Source: Algoriphagus sp.
Lineage (GTDB): Bacteria; Bacteroidota; Bacteroidia; Cytophagales; Cyclobacteriaceae
Direction of reading: 5' to 3'
Assembly: GCF_013373065.1 (NCBI RefSeq)
Contig: NZ_JABXIN010000005.1
Span: 62,001-126,000 of the forward strand
DNA: 64,000 nt
The notes under the pieces were generated by a model. That model did no database searches. It worked only from the letters and a program-made list of their open reading frames with translations, and was not told the origin of the DNA. Shown here piece by piece: positions 44,331 to 52,655 of this stretch. The position numbers were made by a program, and so were the translations under genes. Numbering within the stretch: position 1 is the stretch's first letter; the number at the start of each line of letters is the position of its first letter.

Positions 44331-45381
44331 TTTCCTCCCCTTCTACTAGTTCTTCCTCTACTTTACGAGGCGAATAACAAGCTGCAATCTTCGCCAATTC
44401 CCGAATATGATCCGGAGTAGTTCCACAGCATCCTCCCAAAATATTAAGCATACCATCTTTTAAGAATGGCTCCATTTCATGTCCCATTTCACCTGCGCCC
44501 TGGTCATAGGCTCCAAATTCATTCGGAAGCCCGGCATTGGGATAGGCTGAAACATAAAAGGGAGCCTTGTCTGCCAAGACCTTGAGATAAGGGCGCAATT
44601 CTTTGGCCCCTAAAGCACAATTCAAACCCACTGAAAACAATGGCACATGAGAAACAGAAATCAGAAACGCTTCGGTAGTCTGCCCGGAAAGGGTCCGACC
44701 AGAAGCATCGGTAATCGTTCCGGAAATCATAATTGGAATTCCGCCTTCGTGAGGATCTAAAGGCATGGACCGCTCTTCAAATACATCCTGAATAGCAAAT
44801 AATGCAGCCTTAGCATTCAAGGTATCGAAAATCGTCTCCACCAAAAGTATATCCACACCTCCATCCAAAAGTCCTCTTACTTGTTCGGCATAGGCTGCAG
44901 CCAACTGATCAAAAGTAATGGCGCGATATCCTGGATCATTGACATCCGGGGAAATAGAAGCAGTCCGATTGGTAGGCCCCATTGCTCCAGCCACAAAGCG
45001 AGGTTTATGGGGTTCTTTTGCGGTAAATTCATCAGCGACTTCCCGGGCGATTTTAGCAGAAGCCAGATTCAACTCATAGGCAAGGTGTGACAAACCATAA
45101 TCCTCCTGCGCAATCGAAGTTCCAGAAAATGTATTGGTTTCAATGATATCGGCTCCAGCCTCCAAGTATTCACGATGAATAGCCTTGATGATATCAGGTC
45201 TGCTTAATGAGAGTAAATCATTGTTGCCTTTCAGAGCCTTGGGATGGTTTTTAAGCGCAGGCGTTCGAAAATCATCTTCGGTCAAGGTATACCGTTGAAT
45301 CATCGTACCCATGGCACCATCGAGCACCAAGATTCTGTTTTTAATGACATTTAGGAGTAATTGCGTTCTGTTTTGCATCAT
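44323..45381 (-). CDS. Homocysteine S-methyltransferase part of split MetH
   Basis: The 352-residue barrel holds the zinc-binding homocysteine module of Met[11 protein letters not shown] at the start, GLNCALGA and the Cys pair in GGCCGTTP near the end. It transfers the methyl group from cobalamin on the partner protein to homocysteine. As first gene after the SAM-I riboswitch, it is expected to be shut off when S-adenosylmethionine is abundant. Confidence 0.93.
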   Translation of the reverse strand: MMQNRTQLLLNVIKNRILVLDGAMGTMIQRYTLTEDDFRTPALKNHPKALKGNNDLLSLSRPDIIKAIHREYLEAGADIIETNTFSGTSIAQEDYGLSHLAYELNLASAKIAREVADEFTAKEPHKPRFVAGAMGPTNRTASISPDVNDPGYRAITFDQLAAAYAEQVRGLLDGGVDILLVETIFDTLNAKAALFAIQDVFEERSMPLDPHEGGIPIMISGTITDASGRTLSGQTTEAFLISVSHVPLFSVGLNCALGAKELRPYLKVLADKAPFYVSAYPNAGLPNEFGAYDQGAGEMGHEMEPFLKDGMLNILGGCCGTTPDHIRELAKIAACYSPRKVEEELVEGEENV

Positions 45382-45418
45382 TCGTTGTAATCGTTCAAAA
45401 AGCTAATCGAGCAAAACA

Positions 45419-45447
45419 CGGAGAAAAGTACAGGGTAATCTTTTCCG
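45419..45447 (-). promoter_or_regulatory. Possible expression-platform hairpin of the SAM-I riboswitch
   Basis: On the minus strand CGGAAAAG pairs with CTTTTCTCCG (one bulge) just after the aptamer, and a short TTTT lies a few bases farther. It is a modest candidate for a terminator or start-masking helix. Confidence 0.35.
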
Positions 45448-45543
45448 CTCATCTTTTTCCGGCGAATCCGGAATGGGAATTAGCACCTTGTTTACAGGTT
45501 GCTAAGACGTCGTAGGGCCCTTCCCTCGGTCTTTCTCGATAAG
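45448..45543 (-). ncRNA. SAM-I (S-box) riboswitch
   Basis: On the minus strand the aptamer runs from CTTATCGAGAAAGACCGAGG to GATGAG, which closes P1 with the first six bases. The S-box core is recognisable: GAGGGA, then GGCCCTACGA, TTAGCAACCTG, and AGGTGCTAATTCC. It lies 67 bases ahead of the split metH operon, the typical place for a SAM-sensing switch. Confidence 0.88.
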
Positions 45544-45548
45544 CCTCC

Positions 45549-45556
45549 CAAAGGTA
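45549..45556 (-). promoter_or_regulatory. -7 element of the methionine operon
   Basis: On the minus strand TACCTTTG (TAnnTTTG) ends six bases before the first aptamer base, so transcription would start at the riboswitch 5' end. A TTTT lies near the -33 position. Confidence 0.5.
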
Positions 45557-45632
45557 ATAGCAAAAGCGCAATAAAACTAGATGATCCGGATGAAAAGCAG
45601 TATGCATGTAAAGGTATCCTTCAAGTCTACCC

Positions 45633-46949
45633 TTAAGGTCTTACACCAATCCCAAACATCAGATAAGGAGCTGACATATATCCAGCCATATCCAATTCAC
45701 CTAAACGGTAATTGGCCAAGGCCAATTCATAGCCCATGGATACCGAAAAGACTAAATCAAACCATTTTCGTTTGGTCATCGGGTGCGCATACTCTACGAA
45801 TACTTCCGGTTTGGCCATCAAGCCACTGTTTTTTAAATACCCGTCAAACTTTCGCTGTTCAAATAGCTCTGGAAAATCAGGTTTTTCGACCTGACTCAAG
45901 GTATAGCGGATATTACCAAAGCCCACACCACCCAAAGCACCCATGCCAAAATTTTTGTATTTCAAAAACTTCAATCCTCCATTGGCATAGATTCGAAGAC
46001 TATTCAGCGTTTGGGATTTTAATGAATTAGCCGAACCATCCATAGACAGATTATAGACTTCCACGCCATACAGAACACCTTCAGTTTCCCCGGTAATTTT
46101 AATACCCAGGTTAGATGGCCTGCCCTTCAATGGTTCATAACCAGCCTCTTCCAATTGATTATTCAGACGATCAGGTTTTGTAAAGTGAATACCTGAAACC
46201 AATTGTAAAGCGATGGAGGCATCCTTGTAAAAGAAATTACGATCGGGAATACTTAATCCTGCCCCTACCCGAATAAAGGCCCCACTTTGGGTATTTTGAA
46301 AGGACATATCCGAAAGATTCCACTTTCCTTCAAAAGGGCTAAAAGCATATCCGAGCTTGGCGATCACGTCCAAGGATTCTTTTCTCCCGGGAAGAGGAAA
46401 ATCGTAGCTCAGCTGAAATCCAATCTCCGTTAAAAAATCCCCATACTTCCTGCTACCTTTATGGATATTGTTTTCTCGCAGAATAAAACCCAACTCAGGA
46501 TCTGCTAAAAAATCCACCAGATTGTTTGGTGCTTCCTTGGGTAGCATTTGAAAATTCAAAAAACCCATTCCCAAAGACATGTAATGAATCAACTGGAACT
46601 TGGATTCTTCGGTAAAAGAATACCCAACGTTCAACAATACGCGTGAGGTCCTATAACTTAGGCGATAGCCATCCAATTCGCTTCTTTTCCCTTGATTATG
46701 GTAAAGTTCCAAACCCAATACAAAATCATTGATTCGATTCTGATAGCCCAGCCCTATTGTTTGATAGCGATTTCGCAAGGGCGTCAGTCCTCGATCTTCC
46801 AGCATTTGATTAAACTGATTGAGCTTGGCCCCACTAGTGCCCATCACAGCGTAAAAAGTACTTCGCTTCGTTATCAATCCTTGAGAACGGCTTAGTGCTG
46901 GTGAAAGCAATAAAGAAATCAGAATGAATATCCTGAAAAAATTAGGCAT
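45633..46949 (-). CDS. Predicted outer-membrane beta-barrel protein
   Basis: The 438-residue protein has a signal peptide (IFILISLLLSPALSRSQG) and alternating hydrophobic/polar beta strands throughout, for example VLLNVGYSFTEE and FGMGALGGVGFGNIRY. It ends in YLMFGIGVRP. No named family is recognised. It stands between the riboswitch and the hybrid kinase, on the same strand. Confidence 0.7.
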   Translation of the reverse strand: MPNFFRIFILISLLLSPALSRSQGLITKRSTFYAVMGTSGAKLNQFNQMLEDRGLTPLRNRYQTIGLGYQNRINDFVLGLELYHNQGKRSELDGYRLSYRTSRVLLNVGYSFTEESKFQLIHYMSLGMGFLNFQMLPKEAPNNLVDFLADPELGFILRENNIHKGSRKYGDFLTEIGFQLSYDFPLPGRKESLDVIAKLGYAFSPFEGKWNLSDMSFQNTQSGAFIRVGAGLSIPDRNFFYKDASIALQLVSGIHFTKPDRLNNQLEEAGYEPLKGRPSNLGIKITGETEGVLYGVEVYNLSMDGSANSLKSQTLNSLRIYANGGLKFLKYKNFGMGALGGVGFGNIRYTLSQVEKPDFPELFEQRKFDGYLKNSGLMAKPEVFVEYAHPMTKRKWFDLVFSVSMGYELALANYRLGELDMAGYMSAPYLMFGIGVRP

Positions 46950-47003
46950 TATAGATGGCTTTTTCGGTAAACAAATTTATCAGCCTTTGTGGCAAAATTT
47001 GTG

Positions 47004-50000
47004 CTAATCCGATAAAAGACTTTTTGCACGCAGGTATTTTGAGAGTTTTTCAAACAAAACTTCAGGAGAAAATGGCTTTGGCACGTAATCATTGATGCCC
47101 GCCTCAAGCAACTCATTCTTAACTTCTTCCAAGGAAGATGCCGTCAAGGCAAGAATAGGAACCTGAGCCTTTTTTGGGTTTGGATTCTTCCTTACTTTTT
47201 TAGCTACTTCAAAACCATCCAAATGTGGCATTTGCAAGTCTAATAATAAAATATCAAAGGTTTCATGATCGAATTTATCCATGGCATCCTTCCCATCCAC
47301 AGCCAATTCCAAATGCCCCACCTTCCACTTTTGAAGGAATTTTTTAATCAAAACCTGATTTACCGCATTATCCTCTGCCACCAAAACCGAATACCCTTCT
47401 AGGGAACGGGAAGCTGCATGGGCAGGCTCTTGATCTTCTTCCAGATGCCGTCGGTCAACCTGGAATGGTACCTCAAATTCAAAAATACTTCCACCTTCCG
47501 GATTCGGATAATAGTTGATTTCTCCTTCAAAAAGCTCAACCAAGCGCTTGACAATCGCCAAACCTAAACCTGTTCCTCCATATTTTCTGGTTGTATCCGA
47601 CGAAGCCTGGGTAAAGGCTTCAAAAATGTGTGTTGCTTTATCGGCAGGAATCCCAATTCCGGTATCCTCAAAACGGAACTGAACCCGGATTCGTCCATCT
47701 GGATCGGTTCCCCTTTCCTGAAGACGGATTCGAATGAAACCCTTTTCGGTAAACTTGATGGCATTACTCACCAAATTATTAATCACCTGTCCAATGCGCA
47801 GCGAGTCTGCTAATAACCATTGTGGAATAGACTCATCAAACTCACAGGAAATTTTCAAGCCTTTTTCATGCGCTTGGAAACTATGTGAATGAATAATCCG
47901 ATGTAAAAGGTGGCGTAGGTCCAAAGGCAAATGCTCCAATTCAATTTTTCCGGAGTCAATTTTATTGTAATCCAGAATGTCATTGATAAGCGCCATCAGA
48001 CTTTCCGCAGAAAACTGAAGCGTCTTGAGGTTTTCCAATTGATCTGGACGTGGGTCATCTTCCATCAAGAAATGGGAAAGTCCAATCACCGCATTCATAG
48101 GAGTCCGAATCTCATGACTCATCACCGATAAGAACTGGGACTTGATACGCGAAGCTTCTTCTGCATTTTCCTTTGCCTTCACCAACTCTTTTTGAGCCTC
48201 CTTCAGTTTGGAAATATCCCGAGCAATACCGGTGTAAAGACGGCGTTTTCCGTCTTTGTCGGAAATGATCTTTCCATGGGAATTAAAAATTCGGGTTTCG
48301 CCGTTTTTATGCATCAATCGGAATTCCAAAAATTGATGTTCGGAGAGGAAGTCTCGACTTTCCTGCTGCATTTCCTGAAAGACGTTCAAATCATCCGGAT
48401 GGAGGAAATCAAAAATGCTTCTACCTACCACTTCCTCAACCTCATAATCTAGGAATTGCTTGACATTGGGTGAGATATAATCAAAAACATAACTGTCCGT
48501 CAAAGAGAAAATAATCTCCGTGGATTCCTCTACCAAGGTTCTGTATTTTTCTTCTGAATCTTCCAGCTGTTTTTTAGCCAGATATTCATCAGTCACATCC
48601 CGAATAATGCTCAGCGCATAGGCAACTTCCCCATTTTCGATAATGGGACGAATGATCCGGTGATAATTTCGATCCTTAAACTCAAATTCGGATTCGACCA
48701 CCTCCTGATGCTGATACACCCGATCCAAAATAGAGGAGACTTCTTTTGAATTAGTGATTGAGATATCTGAAAGGTATTTTCCTTCAAAATTATCACGGCT
48801 AAAACCCCAATTTTCAAAATTGGTACCCTCGGCCAAAATATATTTCCGATCCTTATCAAGCAGGAAAATATTGGTTCCGGGTATTTGGGATGCCAACATC
48901 CGATACTGCTTTTCTTTTTCCTCTTTAAACTGAACAAAGTTTTTTCGCTCAGTAATATCCTGGAACAAGCCCTGATGCATGGTGATTTTTCCTTGAAAAT
49001 CCAGTACATCGGAAGTCCTGTCCTCTACCCAAACATAGTCACCTGCAGCATTTTGAATTCGATACTCTCCGGAAAAAGAAAGGATTCCTGAATCCGTTTT
49101 TCTTGAATCGCGAAGGGAAACAATAGCATCACGGTCATCCGGATGGATCAAGTCTAGGAATGAAATATTTTTTCCCATCAATTCAGACGACTGATAGCCA
49201 AATTGACTGATATTCTCCGAGATGTATTCAATGCGGTAATTATCGTTCGGGTCCACCTGAAACAAAACCGCAGGACTATTCTCAGCAATCATTCGAGCTC
49301 GGGAAGCCAACTTCTCACTTTCACGTTTTTCACTCAAATTCCTCAGAATCAGTGAATAGCCAATCTTATCCTGATTTTCTGAATAAATAGCCTGAATAGA
49401 AATTTCAAAAGGAGAAATGGGAGTATGGAGCGTCTCCAATGTCACTTCACCTTTCCAAACTTTCCCCTCCTCGACCTTTTTAATTAAGGTAGAAATAGAT
49501 GGCGAACCATTTTCGACATCACATTGCAACAAGTCATCTACATTTCCCCGAAAGGAAGCGGAAGTTTCCGGACAACAAAGTTGTATGGCAGCCCCATTGA
49601 GGTAGATGACATCCAAATTCAAATTAGTCACCACAATCGGATCGCTTACCTGTGCCAAAATCTGGGATTGTAACCGCAAATGTTCCTCAGCAGCGCGCTT
49701 ATGGGTCACATCCGTACAAAAGCCTGTAACTTCCAGTCCCTGACTCAGGAAGTTTTCACGGGTTTCTATTTCATAAGCTATAAAGGCTGTTCCTCCAGAG
49801 TCATTTTTTATAGTAAACTCCCCAGATTCCTGACTTTTTTCCTGAATGCTTTTCTTTAACTTTTTGACAAAATCTGACCGAGTCCCCTTGTCAATCTTAT
49901 AAATCAAGGTGGAAAATTCCGCCGTCAAAGGTTCTGTTCCCAATCCAAAAAGTTCGGCCAATCCACCTGAAATGTAGAAAAGGTCTTTTTGGGTACTGTA

Positions 50001-51305
50001 ACGCCAAGAGCCAGATTTAGAAAGTCGCTCGGTCGTGGCCAGCAAACTCTCATTCCGTTGAATTCTTCTTGTCAACCAACTACCCGAATAAGCTCCTGCC
50101 AAAATATCTCCCAGCTGTCGGAAGATCTGCAATTGTTTTTCTGTGTATTCCAATTTAGCGCTCACAATCTCATAGCTCAAAACGCCACGAAGCTTGTTCG
50201 CAGAGATCATTGGGATCAATAACAAATAGCGCCAGTTTTCCTTTTTATCAGGACATTCCACCAATTTGACGATCCCCTTTTCCAACCGGGTTTTTCGGGC
50301 CGTGATCTCTTGATGAATATCTTGAAAATTCGTCTTGGTGTTTTCGCCACTAACCCAACTATTCAGGAGTTCCTGTTCATCTGTATCCCGATTGACAATC
50401 CATATTTGTCCTAATTCCGCATGCAGGAACTGACCAAATTTTTCCAATAAAAACTGAAATTCCTTTTCAGGCTGTGTAAGGGAGGCATTGATAATACGAG
50501 CAGATACCTGATTGATCAGGTTTTCAATTTCATAACGGCGCTGCAAGTCCCGGTCCATCTGTATGAAATCGGTAATATCCCGACTTGAAAAGAGAACCCC
50601 GTTAATCTCCGGGTGATGGAGCAAGTTTTTTGCAAAACTTTCTAGGTAGATCCGCTCTCCATTTTGGCGATTAATCCAAAAATCAACAGCGACCTCCCGA
50701 TCAGAAAGCAATACGTCTTCAAAACTCCCCTTCACGATTTGGATGACTCCTGCTTGGATAAATTCATTAAAATTCCGTCCTACAATCGCCTCGGAAGGAA
50801 AGCCTAATTTTTCGCTGACCGAATCAGAAATAAACTTGTAATTCCCTTTTTCATCCAGAATCGCAATCAAATCATGACTGTGATTCAAAATACTCTGCAT
50901 ATAGCTGAGTTCCTCCCGGGCTTCGATATCCTTTTCCAACAAGAAATTCTCCCCTACCGAATCCCCGAAATAACGGATCGGGTTTGCCTTGACGATCAAA
51001 AATCGAGAACTATAGGTAGAAGGCAGATTGGTAAAGGACCATTCCATCCGCAACATTTTCCCGTCTTTTTGCTCAATAGACTTGAAATAGCGGGAATTAG
51101 GAACTTCTCCCCCTTCATAAAAGGATTGAATCTGTTCGATTAATTCCGGTTGGGAAAACCAAGTCTCCCAAGCTTGGGGCAGATTTTTAAAATTCTCTGT
51201 TGAGTAACGATTCCAAAAAATAATCTCCTCCCGATCCATCAAGAACAAAGGCTCTTGAATCTCATTCAGAAAATCAGAAATATCAAATTGTTTAAAATTA
51301 CTCAT
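47004..51305 (-). CDS. Multi-PAS/GAF hybrid sensor histidine kinase
   Basis: From MSNFKQFDIS the protein is 1433 residues. The ATG at 51347 would add 14 unlikely residues. It is a chain of about seven PAS/PAC sensors with one GAF-like domain (about 265-430). A HisKA domain (VMSHEIRTPMN, phospho-His), an HATPase domain (GTGLGLAIVKRL) and a C-terminal receiver (VLVAEDNAVNQ, phospho-acceptor Asp in LLLDLQMP) follow. No transmembrane helix is evident, so it senses a cytoplasmic signal. Its output partner is not adjacent. Confidence 0.92.
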   Translation of the reverse strand: MSNFKQFDISDFLNEIQEPLFLMDREEIIFWNRYSTENFKNLPQAWETWFSQPELIEQIQSFYEGGEVPNSRYFKSIEQKDGKMLRMEWSFTNLPSTYSSRFLIVKANPIRYFGDSVGENFLLEKDIEAREELSYMQSILNHSHDLIAILDEKGNYKFISDSVSEKLGFPSEAIVGRNFNEFIQAGVIQIVKGSFEDVLLSDREVAVDFWINRQNGERIYLESFAKNLLHHPEINGVLFSSRDITDFIQMDRDLQRRYEIENLINQVSARIINASLTQPEKEFQFLLEKFGQFLHAELGQIWIVNRDTDEQELLNSWVSGENTKTNFQDIHQEITARKTRLEKGIVKLVECPDKKENWRYLLLIPMISANKLRGVLSYEIVSAKLEYTEKQLQIFRQLGDILAGAYSGSWLTRRIQRNESLLATTERLSKSGSWRYSTQKDLFYISGGLAELFGLGTEPLTAEFSTLIYKIDKGTRSDFVKKLKKSIQEKSQESGEFTIKNDSGGTAFIAYEIETRENFLSQGLEVTGFCTDVTHKRAAEEHLRLQSQILAQVSDPIVVTNLNLDVIYLNGAAIQLCCPETSASFRGNVDDLLQCDVENGSPSISTLIKKVEEGKVWKGEVTLETLHTPISPFEISIQAIYSENQDKIGYSLILRNLSEKRESEKLASRARMIAENSPAVLFQVDPNDNYRIEYISENISQFGYQSSELMGKNISFLDLIHPDDRDAIVSLRDSRKTDSGILSFSGEYRIQNAAGDYVWVEDRTSDVLDFQGKITMHQGLFQDITERKNFVQFKEEKEKQYRMLASQIPGTNIFLLDKDRKYILAEGTNFENWGFSRDNFEGKYLSDISITNSKEVSSILDRVYQHQEVVESEFEFKDRNYHRIIRPIIENGEVAYALSIIRDVTDEYLAKKQLEDSEEKYRTLVEESTEIIFSLTDSYVFDYISPNVKQFLDYEVEEVVGRSIFDFLHPDDLNVFQEMQQESRDFLSEHQFLEFRLMHKNGETRIFNSHGKIISDKDGKRRLYTGIARDISKLKEAQKELVKAKENAEEASRIKSQFLSVMSHEIRTPMNAVIGLSHFLMEDDPRPDQLENLKTLQFSAESLMALINDILDYNKIDSGKIELEHLPLDLRHLLHRIIHSHSFQAHEKGLKISCEFDESIPQWLLADSLRIGQVINNLVSNAIKFTEKGFIRIRLQERGTDPDGRIRVQFRFEDTGIGIPADKATHIFEAFTQASSDTTRKYGGTGLGLAIVKRLVELFEGEINYYPNPEGGSIFEFEVPFQVDRRHLEEDQEPAHAASRSLEGYSVLVAEDNAVNQVLIKKFLQKWKVGHLELAVDGKDAMDKFDHETFDILLLDLQMPHLDGFEVAKKVRKNPNPKKAQVPILALTASSLEEVKNELLEAGINDYVPKPFSPEVLFEKLSKYLRAKSLLSD

Positions 51306-51432
51306 GAAAAAGTAATAGAGCTTGGGTGTTGATGGCCCTAATATCACAAAAAGATCACTTAAAAAACAAGTTTAAGAGATATTTATCCTAGGGGTAACAA
51401 GGGAATTTGAGAAAAAATCAAGTCTCTTAATT

Positions 51433-51740
51433 GGTTCAAGTCTACAGACCTGCCTCTCGTCAGGCAGGCTTAATTGGTTCAAGTCTCCAGACCTGCCTTC
51501 CGTCAGGCAGGCTTGGACCATCGAATAGGCAGTCTCTTGACTGCCAATCAATCCAAACAACCAGTCTGAAGACTGTATTGGTTGATGCACAAGTCAAAAG
51601 ACTTGCGCTATGGGTTAAGGAGGAACTGGTTCAAGTTTCAGGAACTGCCTTCTGTCTCGCAGGCTTAAGTGGTTCAAGTCTCCAGACCTGCCTCCCGTCA
51701 GGCAGGCTTGGACCATTGGAAAGGCAGTCTTCAGACTGCT
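51433..51740. repeat. REP-like palindrome cluster, left of RAYT
   Basis: Units of GGTTCAAGTCTNCAGACC plus CCTGCCTNNCGTCAGGCAGG occur at 51433, 51476, 51629 (diverged) and 51670. Between them lie GGCAGTCTCTTGACTGCC (51528), CAGTCTGAAGACTG (51562), CAAGTCAAAAGACTTG (51590) and GGCAGTCTTCAGACTGC (51723). One full unit from 51476 to 51627 is about 152 bases. Stems are conserved while loop bases differ. Confidence 0.8.
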
Positions 51741-51751
51741 ATTCAATCATC

Positions 51752-52306
51752 CTAATCGATCAAAATAACATCAATTAGTTTTTCAGGTAATCCAGCATAA
51801 TTTTTTGCACTACTGTACAAATATTCTTCAGCTAGGCACACAATTCCTGACTTCACAGGATTTTGGTGGATATAATTCAAACATCGGATTACCTTATCAT
51901 TCGTATTTAATTCTATTGGTTGATTATGTTGCTGCCAAAATTGAAAATTTGTATTGTTAACATTTTTCCTTCCTGCCTTCCCAAATCTTTCTAATAAAAA
52001 GGTTCTCCTACTTTCTGAGGAGGATTTTTTAATTGCTTCAATAATTTTATTAGATGTGTATTTTTTTATATCCCTTATTAGATCTTCAATTCTTGATTCT
52101 CCATTTCTTCCAATAATTAAATGAATATGATTGGACATAATACAAAAGGCACACAAATCCAACCCCTTGTTTTGTTGGCAGTACCTCAGTGAATTCAAGA
52201 AAATATCTCTGTACTCTTGTCTTGTAAATACATCAATCCACTCAATAACTGTAAAAGTCACGAAATACAATTTTTCCTGATCCCATATTTTGTACTTTCT
52301 ACTCAT
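51752..52306 (-). CDS. REP-associated tyrosine transposase (RAYT)
   Basis: The 184-residue Y1_Tnp protein has the HUH motif in MSNHIHLIIGR and the later LIRDIKKYTSNKI, where the Tyr should attack single-stranded DNA. It begins YKIWDQEKLYFVTFTVIEWI, as RAYTs do. RAYTs act on REP palindromes in trans. Matching palindromes flank this gene on both sides. Confidence 0.9.
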   Translation of the reverse strand: MSRKYKIWDQEKLYFVTFTVIEWIDVFTRQEYRDIFLNSLRYCQQNKGLDLCAFCIMSNHIHLIIGRNGESRIEDLIRDIKKYTSNKIIEAIKKSSSESRRTFLLERFGKAGRKNVNNTNFQFWQQHNQPIELNTNDKVIRCLNYIHQNPVKSGIVCLAEEYLYSSAKNYAGLPEKLIDVILID

Positions 52307-52351
52307 CTGATTGATTTCCTGTTAACTAAAATAATATTTATAAATAAAAAT

Positions 52352-52547
52352 ACAGTCAGGAGACTGTGTTATTTAAAGCACAAGTCAGAAGACTTGCGCT
52401 ATGGGTTAAAGGGAATCTGGTTCAAGTCTCCAGACCTGCCTTCCGTCAGGCAGGCTTGGAACATCGAATAGGCAGAATTTTGACTGCCAACCAATCCAAC
52501 TAACAGTCTGAAGACTGTATTGATTGATGCACAAGTCGGGAGACTTG
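52352..52547. repeat. REP-like palindrome cluster, right of RAYT
   Basis: This 349-base spacer between RAYT and smc holds ACAGTCAGGAGACTGT (52352), CAAGTCAGAAGACTTG (52381), the GGTTCAAGTCTCCAGACC unit with its CCTGCC...GGCAGG partner (52419), GGCAGAATTTTGACTGCC (52471), CAGTCTGAAGACTG (52504) and CAAGTCGGGAGACTTG (52532). The order matches the left cluster. Confidence 0.8.
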
Positions 52548-52638
52548 CGCTAGAATGAGTAACCCCATTTCGCTAAAGGCCTATTTCCCTTTTTCAGTTT
52601 AATCTTTCAATTTTTCCTACTATTTTGTTCCTTTTTAC

Positions 52639-52645
52639 AAGGAGG
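52639..52645 (+). promoter_or_regulatory. Strong Shine-Dalgarno of smc
   Basis: AAGGAGG ends 10 bases before the ATG at 52656. Canonical Shine-Dalgarno sequences are otherwise almost absent from this window, so this one stands out. Confidence 0.5.
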
Positions 52646-52655
52646 AAAAAACTAC

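Larger units (their letters stand above)
51431..52547. mobile_element. RAYT gene with flanking REP-like palindromes
   Basis: A Y1 transposase gene (51752-52306) is bordered on both sides by clusters of the same palindromes. This is the arrangement of REP/BIME elements mobilised by REP-associated tyrosine transposases. No terminal IS inverted repeats or target-site duplication were seen. Confidence 0.75.

Noticed and set aside
51431..51740. Repeat cluster as a CRISPR array
   Set aside because: The units are palindromes of several kinds with no constant repeat/unique spacer alternation and no cas genes nearby.
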